A stretch of DNA of 64,000 nucleotides from Rhizobiaceae bacterium. GTDB lineage: Bacteria > Pseudomonadota > Alphaproteobacteria > Rhizobiales > Rhizobiaceae. The stretch is from contig JAEPNK010000002.1 in the NCBI GenBank assembly GCA_017643495.1, positions 372,001-436,000 on the forward strand. Direction: 5' to 3'. The notes under the pieces are model-generated. The model was not told the origin of the DNA. It was given only the letters and a program-made list of their open reading frames with translations, and did not search any database. The stretch's first letter is position 1. Every line of letters starts with the position of its first letter. A program made the translations under genes and the position numbers. Positions 53,611 to 62,354 of this stretch are shown piece by piece.

Positions 53611-54063
53611 ATGGAGATGCAAGACGAAGTTCGCATTCCTGCTCCACGAGATCAGGTATATGCAGGCCTGAATGATCCGGAAATTCTCAAACAGTGCATT
53701 CCGGGCTGCGAAGAACTCGTCAAACATTCCGATACGGAACTGGAGGCAAAGGTCCAACTCAAGGTCGGCCCGGTTAAGGCAAAGTTTGGTGGCACGGTAA
53801 CACTCGATCCGAGCAATGCACCGGAGCGGTTTTCACTCAGCGGCGAAGGCAATGGTGGCATGGCAGGGTTTGCCAAGGGCGGCGCAGACGTGGAACTTGA
53901 AGAGGATGGCGACGAGACCATTCTACGCTACAATGCTAAAGCTGACATTGGCGGCAAACTCGCCCAGCTTGGTTCCCGTCTGGTCAAGAGCACATCGCAA
54001 AAGCTTGCCGGAAAGTTTTTCGAAAACTTCAAGGAAGTAATGAGCGAAAAGAACGGAGCGTAA
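53611..54063 (+). CDS. CoxG/SRPBCC family protein
   Basis: A 150-residue protein with the START-like SRPBCC fold of the CoxG family: RIPAPRDQVYAGLNDPEILKQ at the start and, later, LGSRLVKSTSQKLAGKFFENF. CoxG is linked to carbon-monoxide dehydrogenase maturation, but no cox genes are visible; many homologues are stand-alone lipid or ligand binders. It is co-linear with an AsnC-type ligand domain gene two bases downstream. Confidence 0.9.
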   Translation: MEMQDEVRIPAPRDQVYAGLNDPEILKQCIPGCEELVKHSDTELEAKVQLKVGPVKAKFGGTVTLDPSNAPERFSLSGEGNGGMAGFAKGGADVELEEDGDETILRYNAKADIGGKLAQLGSRLVKSTSQKLAGKFFENFKEVMSEKNGA

Positions 54064-54065
54064 TC

Positions 54066-54317
54066 ATGTCACAAGGTCTGATGAATGTGGTCTTTGTGCA
54101 AATCCGATGCAAACCCGGCACCGCTTACAAGGTTGCCGACGTACTTTATGAACGTGAAATTTGTTCATCACTCTATTCTACCAGTGGTGAATGGGACTTG
54201 ATGGCAAAAATCTATCCACCAAAGGATACTGATGTCGGCAAGTTCCTGAATGACAACCTGCTCGATATCGAAGGGGTCGAACGAACTCTTACGACCCTCA
54301 CTTTCAAGGCATTCTGA
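54066..54317 (+). CDS. Stand-alone Lrp/AsnC ligand-binding (RAM) domain protein
   Basis: An 83-residue protein that is a whole RAM domain (MNVVFVQIRCKPGTAYKVAD, STSGEWDLMAKIY, GVERTLTTLTF) without a DNA-binding part. Such small proteins act as amino-acid-binding effectors or dimer partners of Lrp proteins. It starts two bases after the CoxG-like gene, so the two share a transcript. Confidence 0.9.
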   Translation: MSQGLMNVVFVQIRCKPGTAYKVADVLYEREICSSLYSTSGEWDLMAKIYPPKDTDVGKFLNDNLLDIEGVERTLTTLTFKAF

Positions 54318-54341
54318 CCGATTGTTTCAAAACCAGCCATG

Positions 54342-54373
54342 AAAAAGGCCGGCAATTCGTTGCCGGCCTTTTT
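54342..54373. terminator. Bidirectional terminator between the AsnC-domain gene and tig
   Basis: A 14-bp perfect stem (54342-54355 with 54360-54373) closed by a TTCG tetraloop. A-run at the foot of one arm and T-run on the other give poly-U on both strands, so it can end both the plus-strand unit and tig. Confidence 0.92.
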
Positions 54374-54396
54374 ATATTGTGCGTGTCCGAAGCTTG

Positions 54397-55740
54397 TTAA
54401 GCTTCGTCATCTTCCTTCATCAGCTCTTCCTTGCTCACCTTTTTGTCGGCAAGTTCGGCCTTGTCCATGATGAAGTCGATCACCTTGTCCTCATAGATCG
54501 GCGCACGCAATCCGGCAACCGCATCGGGATTTTCACGGAAATACTTCAAAACCTGCTCTTCCTGGCCAGGGTATTGCTGAAGTTGCTGGTAAACAGCTGA
54601 TTGCATTTCTTCATCAGATACGTTGATTTCAGCCTTTTCGCCAATTTCGGCAAGGACGAGGCCAAGTCTTACGCGGCGTTCTGCAAGGCCTTGGTATTCT
54701 TTCTTGGCATCTTCTTCCGTTGTGTCCTCATCAGCAAATGTTTTGCCTGAACGCTCCAGTTCACCGGTCATTTGTTCCCAGATATTGTTGAACTCCTGCT
54801 CAACCATCTTCTCCGGAAGTTCCATTTTGGTTTTGCTGTCCAGTTCGTCCAGGATTTTGCGCTTCACCTTGGAACGGGTAAAGGAACCATACTGGCTTTC
54901 AAGCTGTCCACGAACTGCTTCACGGAGCTTCTCGGCGCTTTCAACGCCTAGTTTCTGAGCTAGTTCGTCATCAATTTTCACTTCGCCCGGTTTTTCAACC
55001 TTGAGCACCTTGACGTCAAACTCGGCATCCTTGCCAGCAAGATGGGCCGCGCCATATTCATCCGGGAACTTGACCTTTACAGTCAGTTCGTCACCGGCCT
55101 TTGCTCCCTTGAGCTGATCTTCGAAACCGGGAATAAACCGGCCGGAACCAATCACGAGTTGGGCTTCATCATCAGCGCCACCTTCAAAAGGCTCGCCATC
55201 GATCTTGCCCAGATAGTTCATGGTAATGCGGTCATCATCAGCGGCCTTGCCCTTTTTCTCGTCATAAGGGCGACTGCTCTCGGCAATTTTCTGGCACTGC
55301 TCTTCAACTTCCTCGTCACTGACTTCAGCAACCGGACGCTCGATCTTGAGTTTTTCCAGATCCGGAACATTGATCTCCGGAATGATTTCGTAGGACATCG
55401 AAAATTCGAAATCCTTGTTGCCTGCCAGAATTTCTTCAGCTTCCTTCTCGTCTTCAGTCATCGAGATTTCAGGCTGCTGGGCGGCACGTTCTTCACGCTC
55501 ACGCAGTACTTCGCCCGTACGTTTGGAAACATACTCATTGACGATTTCAGCCATGGCCTGTTTGCCATACACTTTTTTCAGGTGAGCGATCGGTACCTTG
55601 CCCTGACGGAAACCGTTAAGACGAACCTGCGACTTTAGGCTTTCCAGACGCTCGCTGAGCTGACTTGCCATGTCGGATTTCGGAACCGTGATTTTCAGTT
55701 CCCGTTTCAAACCTTCATTGAGGGTTTCAGTGACCTGCAT
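54397..55740 (-). CDS. tig: Trigger factor (ribosome-bound chaperone)
   Basis: Ribosome-associated folding factor and peptidyl-prolyl isomerase. The 447-residue protein has the ribosome-docking motif GFRQGKVP (43-50), the FKBP domain with DRITMNYLGKIDGEPFEGG (about 155-175) and a long helical C-terminal arm ending in an acidic tail. Length is normal. In alphaproteobacteria tig often stands near the clp/lon genes; those are not in view. Confidence 0.96.
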   Translation of the reverse strand: MQVTETLNEGLKRELKITVPKSDMASQLSERLESLKSQVRLNGFRQGKVPIAHLKKVYGKQAMAEIVNEYVSKRTGEVLREREERAAQQPEISMTEDEKEAEEILAGNKDFEFSMSYEIIPEINVPDLEKLKIERPVAEVSDEEVEEQCQKIAESSRPYDEKKGKAADDDRITMNYLGKIDGEPFEGGADDEAQLVIGSGRFIPGFEDQLKGAKAGDELTVKVKFPDEYGAAHLAGKDAEFDVKVLKVEKPGEVKIDDELAQKLGVESAEKLREAVRGQLESQYGSFTRSKVKRKILDELDSKTKMELPEKMVEQEFNNIWEQMTGELERSGKTFADEDTTEEDAKKEYQGLAERRVRLGLVLAEIGEKAEINVSDEEMQSAVYQQLQQYPGQEEQVLKYFRENPDAVAGLRAPIYEDKVIDFIMDKAELADKKVSKEELMKEDDEA

Positions 55741-56064
55741 ATTTCAAACCTGTTTTTGCAACCGGATACAATCACTGGCTGACTTGCCGACAGCATCCGT
55801 TGATGATTTCCTTTACGAGAGAATTGGGGCTCAGGATAACGCACACATGCGAAAACACTGCAAAAACCCCGGTTCACGCTTGGGCACAGGCAATAGCAGA
55901 GCGTTTGGCGGCTCGCAAGTGTCCATTTCCACCTGTCATGGCCCGGATATACGTTAACAGGCAACAAAACCGATAAAACATCCGCACGAACGTTTGAAGG
56001 AACGTTGCTTACCGTAGCGCATTGAAAGTGTATACTTGCCCCAAGGAACTACAAGGAACCCGCT
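55741..56064. other. 324-bp spacer between tig and the exported protein gene
   Basis: I place no gene here. The left part should contain the tig promoter, reading left; no clear hexamers are seen. The right part has a -10-like TATACT (56031-56036) 16 bp after TTACCG (56009-56014), 29 bp before the next ATG, a fair promoter for the small exported protein. No tRNA or RNA-gene fold was recognised. Confidence 0.5.
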
Positions 56065-56367
56065 ATGACCCAACATATTTCCAGAACCGGAACAATACTT
56101 CTGATCGGAGCGGGACTGCTCTCTGCACCTGTCGGGACTGCAATGGCCGGTCAGCCTGATGTAAATCCAGGATTGCAGCAATTGCTTGTTCTGGAAAGCC
56201 GAAATGAGAAAAGTGACGGCTTCGTCATTGAAGTTGACACCGATTATACCGGAAACCGCCGCATAGACCGCTATCAGAGCAATATCCAGCGAAATGCCAT
56301 TCGGGAAAAGCGGAACAATCGCAGAAACATATTTCAGCGGTTTTTCGACCGGAACAGACGCAACTGA
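56065..56367 (+). CDS. Small exported basic protein of unknown function
   Basis: A 100-residue product with signal peptide (about 1-28, AMAG), a short middle and an Arg/Asn-rich C-terminus (NAIREKRNNRRNIFQRFFDR). The mature protein would be strongly basic. No family is recognised. CAAGGAAC before the ATG gives a ribosome site. It precedes the two-gene membrane unit by 120 bp. Confidence 0.65.
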   Translation: MTQHISRTGTILLIGAGLLSAPVGTAMAGQPDVNPGLQQLLVLESRNEKSDGFVIEVDTDYTGNRRIDRYQSNIQRNAIREKRNNRRNIFQRFFDRNRRN

Positions 56368-56487
56368 CAAGCGGTCCGTTTACCGTAGCCTTTATCGGCA
56401 TAATGTCCGGCCGGCTTTGACAAATTCGCCTTGTTTGCCCCACAATCGAACGATATCTGATCGATTGAGAGTAACGGGTACAGGGCG

Positions 56488-57864
56488 ATGCTGGATACAA
56501 ACAATGCTTCCAAGATAAAATCCGGCATACAGGGCCTGGAGGTCGTTACCCGTTTTGCACTGGCAATCCTTGCCCTTGCCTCGGGTGTTTATACGTATCT
56601 GGGTGTCCGCAGCCTGCTTGATGGTTCGGCAACGCAGGTGTTTCTCGCAGCAGTGGTTTATTCCACAGCCGTTTCTGTCGGCATATACGCATTCTGGACA
56701 TATCTCATGAAATTTGTCCCGCTAATGCAGGACGGAACCCGCAGGCTGGCCCTGTTTGGAACAATGGCAATCGGATCAGTCATGATCATTGCCATGTCGT
56801 CATGGCTGAATGCCGCCGCACTGGCCGGATCTGCAGCAACAGAACAGCACCTTGCCCAGACCCTTGAGGGTTATGCCAGTGACCTGGAGAAAGCCAACGC
56901 CAATGCCCTATCGGCCCAAAGCTTGCTGCCGGATGTGCAACGCGCATCCGAACGCTTCAAGCGGCTGGCCGCAGAAGAGGAAACATCAGGCGCACTGACA
57001 GGAACTTCCGGTTCAGGCAGCGTTGTTCAACTTCTCCGGCAAATGGGTGCCCAACTGGACGAACTTGCGGAAACGATTTCCGCTTCACGGCAGGAAACTG
57101 CCCAGCTTTTCGATGAAGGACGTGGCCATCTTGGCAAAATGAGATCGCTTGTATCTGCGCCAGGGGCTGTGCAACCGCGTGCAGATGAATTTTCCAGTGA
57201 AGCGGTAGCCCTTGCCGGTGTCATCGCGGCACTTCAGGAAACATCAATTGCACCTTCCGTCCGCCGCGCATCGGAAGATCTTTCGCTCGGGTTCATTGCC
57301 CCGATCGCTGATGGTTCAACCCGGGATCTTGCAACACGACAGAATACTGTAATCGATACGGTAAAGGCATCTGTTTCTGCCCAGTCACAAGCACTTGCTG
57401 CTGCCGCAGACCAGATATTGGCTGAACCGACCGTTCCGGCAAGGCGTTTCGTGCCTTTGTCCAGCGCAGAAGCCGTACTTATTTATGCTTCCGATTTTGC
57501 TCCCAGCTGGGCTGGCGCCATTTCCATAGACATTTTGCCAGCCATTCTGGTTCTCATCCTTTCGGTTGCCCATTCTGCCATTCGGGAGGATACGGCCCTT
57601 CTTGAGCCCGCCGAACGTATAAGTGCCGCAGAAATGATACGGGCTGTCAGCATGTATCAGGAAATGACGTCTCGGGAAAAACGGCTTCTGGAAGAAAGGG
57701 CCGGAAGTGTGGACAACGATGATAACCGTTCTGACACGGAAGCACAGTCATCAGACGGGGATGAACCGGAAGACGGCGACACAGTGATGACCGGGTCCGG
57801 CACCACGCTTTTGAGACCTGTTGCAGGAAGTCAGCGTGACCGTATCGAGAAAAGCCGGAAATGA
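56488..57864 (+). CDS. Large membrane/coiled-coil protein of unknown function
   Basis: A 458-residue protein: three N-terminal membrane spans (about 19-41, 49-73, 88-110), a long Ala/Gln/Glu-rich helical region in between (111-335), a fourth span (about 340-364) and a cytoplasmic acidic tail with DNDDNRSDTEAQSSDGDEPE (about 405-424). The topology puts the long helical part in the periplasm. No family is recognised. Its stop overlaps the ATG of the protease-like gene by four bases (ATGA), so they are translated as a unit. Confidence 0.75.
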   Translation: MLDTNNASKIKSGIQGLEVVTRFALAILALASGVYTYLGVRSLLDGSATQVFLAAVVYSTAVSVGIYAFWTYLMKFVPLMQDGTRRLALFGTMAIGSVMIIAMSSWLNAAALAGSAATEQHLAQTLEGYASDLEKANANALSAQSLLPDVQRASERFKRLAAEEETSGALTGTSGSGSVVQLLRQMGAQLDELAETISASRQETAQLFDEGRGHLGKMRSLVSAPGAVQPRADEFSSEAVALAGVIAALQETSIAPSVRRASEDLSLGFIAPIADGSTRDLATRQNTVIDTVKASVSAQSQALAAAADQILAEPTVPARRFVPLSSAEAVLIYASDFAPSWAGAISIDILPAILVLILSVAHSAIREDTALLEPAERISAAEMIRAVSMYQEMTSREKRLLEERAGSVDNDDNRSDTEAQSSDGDEPEDGDTVMTGSGTTLLRPVAGSQRDRIEKSRK

Positions 57865-58673
57865 CTACAGGCTCTTCCGGTAACCGCATATCCAGACCAC
57901 TGGCATCTTCTGCCTCATGGATTCGCTTTTTTGATGATGCCCGCGTTCTGAAATTTGCTTTCTACGCCCTGCTGTTCGGTGTCATCGCGACACTCTTCAA
58001 TGACTATCGGGAGTTGGCGAGGGAAGAAGCCTTCAAGCAACAGATCATGCCGATCCGTGACCAGCCCGTCCTGCCCTCTCATACCCCCCGTACAATTGAA
58101 CAAACCGGTGATGATGAGCCTGAAGACAGGGAGCGCCCTGCTGTAACTACCGACAGGGAAATCCTCAACCAGCCGATGACAATCGAACTGGCAGGCGATG
58201 GCGTATTGAAACTTGCTGGCTCGATTACACAAGGCACAGCAACGGCATTCCTTGAAAAAACGGGACAGATTGGTGAATACATCAAGATCATCGACCTCAA
58301 TTCACCGGGCGGCTCGGTGTATGATGCCCTGGAAATTTCTTCAGCGATCAGGGAAAATGGCTGGAATACACACGTTGCAGACGGAAACCTGTGCGCATCA
58401 TCCTGTCCCCTTGTCTTCGCGGGAGGGAAAGAACGGAAGGCAGGGGAAAACGCTGCCATCGGTGTTCACCAGGTTTTCGCAGTCGGCGACGACACGCGCT
58501 CCAACAGCGAGGCTATCTCCGGGACTCAGCATACAACAGCACAGATTACCCGCCACCTTGAAACAATGGATGTCGATCCTGTCTTGTGGATTCATGCACT
58601 GGAAACTCCGCCAGACAAACTGTTCTACCTGAATCGTGAAGAACTGGAAAAATTCCGCCTTGTCACAAAATGA
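57861..58673 (+). CDS. Membrane-anchored ClpP-like serine protease fold protein
   Basis: A 270-residue protein with one N-terminal membrane span (about 30-47) and a C-terminal domain of ClpP/crotonase fold. It has DLNSPGGSVYDALEI (145-159), a Ser-containing turn CASSCPLVFAGG with Ser180/Ser181, and GVHQVF with His203, spaced as in a Ser-His pair (22-23 residues). A third acidic residue may be Asp237 or Asp239. The orientation predicts a periplasmic enzyme. It is coupled to the preceding membrane protein. Confidence 0.85.
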   Translation: MTTGSSGNRISRPLASSASWIRFFDDARVLKFAFYALLFGVIATLFNDYRELAREEAFKQQIMPIRDQPVLPSHTPRTIEQTGDDEPEDRERPAVTTDREILNQPMTIELAGDGVLKLAGSITQGTATAFLEKTGQIGEYIKIIDLNSPGGSVYDALEISSAIRENGWNTHVADGNLCASSCPLVFAGGKERKAGENAAIGVHQVFAVGDDTRSNSEAISGTQHTTAQITRHLETMDVDPVLWIHALETPPDKLFYLNREELEKFRLVTK

Positions 58674-58748
58674 CTGGATCAGCGCTTTTCCAACGCGGCC
58701 AGTCACGTTAAAGAAGGCCGCTGAAGACAATTCCTTTCGGGTAGTGAT

Positions 58749-59255
58749 TTGACTGATAATGAAGAAATGCAAATGCGGGTTGAGTTTCTCGCTGCAATGC
58801 GCCGCGTCGCCAACAGTGTAACAGTCGTAACAACAGATGGTCCCGGTGGGAGACAAGGCGCAACCGTCAGTTCGTTCTGTTCGGTCTCAGCCGATCCCCC
58901 TACCCTTTTGGTTTGCCTGAACTGCGACAGCAGGGTTCATGATGCTGTCCACAGCAACGGCACCTTCTGTGTCAATGTATTGCCTCGCGGCCTTGAGGAA
59001 TTGTCACACCGCTTCGCCGGTTTCCTTGATGAAGAAGAGCCCGACCGCTTCAGCAATGTCGCCCTGAAACCGGACCTTGAAGGCCCTTCCATCATCGCGA
59101 ATGCAACTGCTTTTGTTTGCAAGACAGAACAGGCCGTGCGTTCCGGAAGCCATACGGTGTTTATTGGTCACGTAGTCGATATTCACCGGGGTGTCGACGA
59201 GCCCCTGATTTATCTCGACGGGAAATACCGGGAGATTGCACCCCTGGAAAAATGA
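58749..59255 (+). CDS. Flavin reductase-like protein
   Basis: A 168-residue member of the flavin reductase domain family (FMN-binding split barrel), with RVANSVTVVTTDGPGGRQGATVSSF near the start, NVLPRGLEELSHRFAG and a closing DIHRGVDEPLIYLDGKYR. Such proteins supply reduced FMN or FAD to monooxygenases, or bind the flavin. TTG 58749 or the in-frame ATG 58767 could start it; neither has a strong Shine-Dalgarno. It converges on the permease gene. Confidence 0.9.
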   Translation: MTDNEEMQMRVEFLAAMRRVANSVTVVTTDGPGGRQGATVSSFCSVSADPPTLLVCLNCDSRVHDAVHSNGTFCVNVLPRGLEELSHRFAGFLDEEEPDRFSNVALKPDLEGPSIIANATAFVCKTEQAVRSGSHTVFIGHVVDIHRGVDEPLIYLDGKYREIAPLEK

Positions 59256-59270
59256 ATACAGGAAGCCTTC

Positions 59271-60029
59271 TCAGTTTCCACCGATTGATCTGGCAATGAA
59301 TACCCCGCCAATGATCAAAAGCGCATAGAGCACAAGCTTGCGGAAATGCTCATTGGAAATGTGGTTTCCGCAAATGTTTCCCAGCCACATTCCCGCGAAA
59401 GCCGGGAACAGAATGGCAATTCCCGTCGCGAGAATGTTGCCGTCCACAAATCCGACAGCCCAAAGCCCTGAACTTATAAATGCACCCGAAATGGTGAAGA
59501 GCAGTGCGAGGCTGGAACGAAAAGCCTGACGGTCAAGGTTTATCCCGACAAGATACATGATGAAAAACGGACCGTTAATCGAGGTCAGACCGCCAACAAC
59601 GCCGGCAACAAACCCGTTGGCAATACCGACAGGGCGTTGTTTTTTTTCAGGGATCGAAATCCGGAAACCGGTCAGGTTGTAAGCCGCAAACAGGACCACC
59701 ATCATACCCACCAGAAGCAGTATCACGTTGCCATCAAGCGCTGAAAGATACCAGGCTCCCAAAGCTGTGCCCGGTGCCAGCAACAGCAGGACCGGTAGCG
59801 TATTCGCAAAAGCTTTTTTCACACCACCCGACTGAAACAACTGGCCGATATTGGTGGCCGGTTGAACCAGTGCCGACAACGCGATTGATACCTCGATCGG
59901 CGAGACAAACGGCAGGAGCGACATGGTTATGAGTGGCAGGCCGAAGCCTAAAACCCCCTTGAGAAATCCTCCGAGAAAAAAGATTGTCAGTACAGCCAGA
60001 AAATCCAGCCACTCGAAACCAAAAATCAA
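59271..60029 (-). CDS. TauE/SafE-family permease
   Basis: A 252-residue inner-membrane protein with about eight spans and the family motifs GGFLKGVLGFGLPLITM (about 21-37) and GFVAGVVGGLTSINGP. Members export sulfite, sulfoacetate or other small organic acids. Its ATG overlaps the stop of the MFS gene by four bases, so both transporters come from one message. A link to sulfur (taurine) metabolism is possible because tpa is in the window, but it lies 36 kb away. Confidence 0.91.
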   Translation of the reverse strand: MIFGFEWLDFLAVLTIFFLGGFLKGVLGFGLPLITMSLLPFVSPIEVSIALSALVQPATNIGQLFQSGGVKKAFANTLPVLLLLAPGTALGAWYLSALDGNVILLLVGMMVVLFAAYNLTGFRISIPEKKQRPVGIANGFVAGVVGGLTSINGPFFIMYLVGINLDRQAFRSSLALLFTISGAFISSGLWAVGFVDGNILATGIAILFPAFAGMWLGNICGNHISNEHFRKLVLYALLIIGGVFIARSIGGN

Positions 60030-61273
60030 GAGAGTTCTCCACTACCGTTTTTTTTGCGTTTTCGTAACGTGCCGGCGATGAAAAGACTGGTTCGCGGCAT
60101 GTATCGGTAAGGCCCCTTCGTATCCGCAGCGGGCTGCGACAGGTAGCGCCAGAACGTATAGATCAGCAATGCCACATGGGCCAGCATGATAAAACTGAAC
60201 ATTGCCGGAGGGCCGTATCTTCCGATAAGAAAACCGGCAATTGATGGTGCAAGCACGGAGCCCAGAGCGAAAAAGAAGATCAACGAGGCGCTAAGTGCAA
60301 GCATGTCATCCTTTTCTGCCGTGTCGCTCGCATGAGCAGCACATATCGAATAGATTGGCAGTGTGGCAAAACCGAACAGAAAGCTCCCGACATAAACAAA
60401 CGGCATGCCTGCAACAGAATCGATCACCTCGGTCGAAATCGCCGCACAAACCGCGATTGCCATAACGCTGAAACCGACGAGTATGCCGCGCCTGCTGAAA
60501 CGGTCTGCAAGCATTCCGGCAGGCAGTTGCGCCACAAGCCCGCCAATCAGCGCCAGCACCAGAAACAGGGCAACCCCCTCTTTCGTCAGTCCTGATTGCG
60601 AAGCGTATATCGGGGCAACCATCCGGAAGGATGAGTTGGTGGCACCGACAACCACCACCCCAAGGGCGGCAAGTGGAGACAGGCCATAGACGAAAAGCGG
60701 CTCGAACTTCGTCGCCTTGGGCAAAGAGGGGTTGGTCGTCTGGGTCAAGGCGAGCGGTACAAGGGCGAGACACGCAACAACTGCAATCAGGTTGTAAGAT
60801 ATGTAATGGGCAGGTGTCAGTCCGGCGATCACAATCTGGGAGAGCAGCATTCCCACCATGTCCACCATTCTGTAAACGGAAAACACGGTTCCGCGATTCT
60901 TGTTGTTCAGCTTCGACTGCAGCCAGCTTTCTATAACCGTATACGCACCTGCCACCGCGAACCCGGCCAGTACACGAAGCAGCATCCAGAATTCCGGCAC
61001 TTCAAGCACAGGATGGAGCAAGACCGATATGGCCGAAACTGACGCCATTACAGCAAAAACACGGGCATGTCCTGAACGCACAACCATGTAGGGACTGAGC
61101 ACGCACCCGGCAAAAAAGCCGATATAATGGGCAGAACCCATATAGCCGATTTCCGTGGGGGTGAAATCAAGCGCCAGACCTGACAAGGCATCAAGAGGGC
61201 CAAGAGACCCTACCCCGATCTGAACAAAAATCACGGATAACAGCAGCGCCGAAAGGGAAATCAGTAATCGCAA
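60026..61273 (-). CDS. MFS transporter
   Basis: A 415-residue 12-span MFS protein with features of the YcaD-like subgroup: GYMGSAHYIGFFAGCVLSP, RMVDMVGMLLSQ and GGLVAQLPAGMLADRFSRRG. TTG 61273 is chosen: GGAGG lies nine bases before it and the protein begins with the first hydrophobic helix. In-frame ATGs up to 61372 would add 33 unlikely residues. Substrate unknown. It is followed by the TauE/SafE gene. Confidence 0.86.
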   Translation of the reverse strand: MRLLISLSALLLSVIFVQIGVGSLGPLDALSGLALDFTPTEIGYMGSAHYIGFFAGCVLSPYMVVRSGHARVFAVMASVSAISVLLHPVLEVPEFWMLLRVLAGFAVAGAYTVIESWLQSKLNNKNRGTVFSVYRMVDMVGMLLSQIVIAGLTPAHYISYNLIAVVACLALVPLALTQTTNPSLPKATKFEPLFVYGLSPLAALGVVVVGATNSSFRMVAPIYASQSGLTKEGVALFLVLALIGGLVAQLPAGMLADRFSRRGILVGFSVMAIAVCAAISTEVIDSVAGMPFVYVGSFLFGFATLPIYSICAAHASDTAEKDDMLALSASLIFFFALGSVLAPSIAGFLIGRYGPPAMFSFIMLAHVALLIYTFWRYLSQPAADTKGPYRYMPRTSLFIAGTLRKRKKNGSGELS

Positions 61274-61435
61274 TGTATCCGGCCTCCGCCGGAATGGAAA
61301 TGGGAGACAATGCTTGCAGCTTAGACCTTGCAAATGCATTGGCAAGGTTTTTCGACACCCGATGTCCGGCAATTATCCCATCATGCCACCAGACAATTGT
61401 TTGCCAGTCTCAGAATGGGCGATTTCAACCCAATT

Positions 61436-62197
61436 CTAGTCGAAAAAAATGGAACCAAGCTTCTCAGCACCTTCAAGAAGGTAATCCTTGCGGGCAATGG
61501 CGGCTTCAATCGACAATCTCTGAGTCGGCGCATGAAACGCTATGGATGCACAATATCTGGATTTGGAATCATGCACGGGAACAGCAACAGCCACCATGCC
61601 TTCCATGAATTCCTCATTGTCCACCGCATAACCCTGTTTGGAAATGGCAGCCAATTCTTCCAAAAACTTCTCGGGATCATTGAAGGTGTTGGCCGTCAGT
61701 TGCGGCAGCTTCATGGCGCCGACAAATTTCTTCCTGGCTGCAGGCGACAGGCTGGCAAGAAACGCTTTTCCACTGGCGGTACAGTGAAAGGGAACATGTG
61801 AACCCACCGGCAACTGGATGCGGAATGGCCAGTCTGTCTCCACGCGTTCGAGATACATCATGCCATCATCTTCAGGTACAACAAGATTGACGGTTTCATT
61901 AACTTTCTCGGCAATCTGCACAAGCACTTGCCTGACCGCAATCTGGTCCCTGGAATTGTAGAGTATGCCCGAAGCCAGGCTTTTGAGTCGCGGACTGGGT
62001 TGCAGTCTGCGACCGTTCTTTTCCCGAACCAGAAAGCCCTCTTCCTCTAGCGTCGTACACAACCGGTGGACAGTCTGTTTGGGAAGTCCGAGTTCTTCAT
62101 TGATTTCAGTTGGCGTCATGGGCCGCGCCGAAGTCCCGAATATTTCGAGAATTCTCAAAGTTCGCAAATTGGTTGGTATGCGTTTTGGTGATCCCAC
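61436..62197 (-). CDS. IclR family transcriptional regulator
   Basis: A 253-residue regulator with an N-terminal winged helix (LRILEIFGTSARPMTPTEI, then LGLPKQTVHRLCTTLEEEG) and a C-terminal IclR effector domain (VPFHCTASGKAFLASL). GTG 62197 starts it with GGGAGGAC on the minus strand a few bases before. It is divergent from the GMC oxidoreductase gene, with palindromes in the 157-bp spacer, so it likely controls that gene. Confidence 0.95.
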   Translation of the reverse strand: MGSPKRIPTNLRTLRILEIFGTSARPMTPTEINEELGLPKQTVHRLCTTLEEEGFLVREKNGRRLQPSPRLKSLASGILYNSRDQIAVRQVLVQIAEKVNETVNLVVPEDDGMMYLERVETDWPFRIQLPVGSHVPFHCTASGKAFLASLSPAARKKFVGAMKLPQLTANTFNDPEKFLEELAAISKQGYAVDNEEFMEGMVAVAVPVHDSKSRYCASIAFHAPTQRLSIEAAIARKDYLLEGAEKLGSIFFD

Positions 62198-62302
62198 GTC
62201 CAGTCCTCCCAGCCTTCAACCCTGTTTTGCCTGTTCAGAACAAAACTTTGTCGAGAATTGCACTTGTGTGGCACAAAAAAATCGTGTTTCATAAGTTTGC
62301 GG

Positions 62303-62334
62303 GACAAAAAGTCTCATTTTTTGAGCATTTTGTC
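62303..62334. promoter_or_regulatory. Candidate IclR operator
   Basis: GACAAAA (62303-62309) and TTTTGTC (62328-62334) are inverted repeats enclosing a second inverted pair CTCA/TGAG (62313-62316, 62322-62325) around a T-run. A smaller ACAAA/TTTGT pair lies at 62240-62251. The nested repeat ends 20 bp before the oxidoreductase start and overlaps its likely promoter. IclR regulators usually bind such palindromes in divergent spacers. Confidence 0.45.
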
Positions 62335-62354
62335 TAGAGGTGGAGATAAATAAG

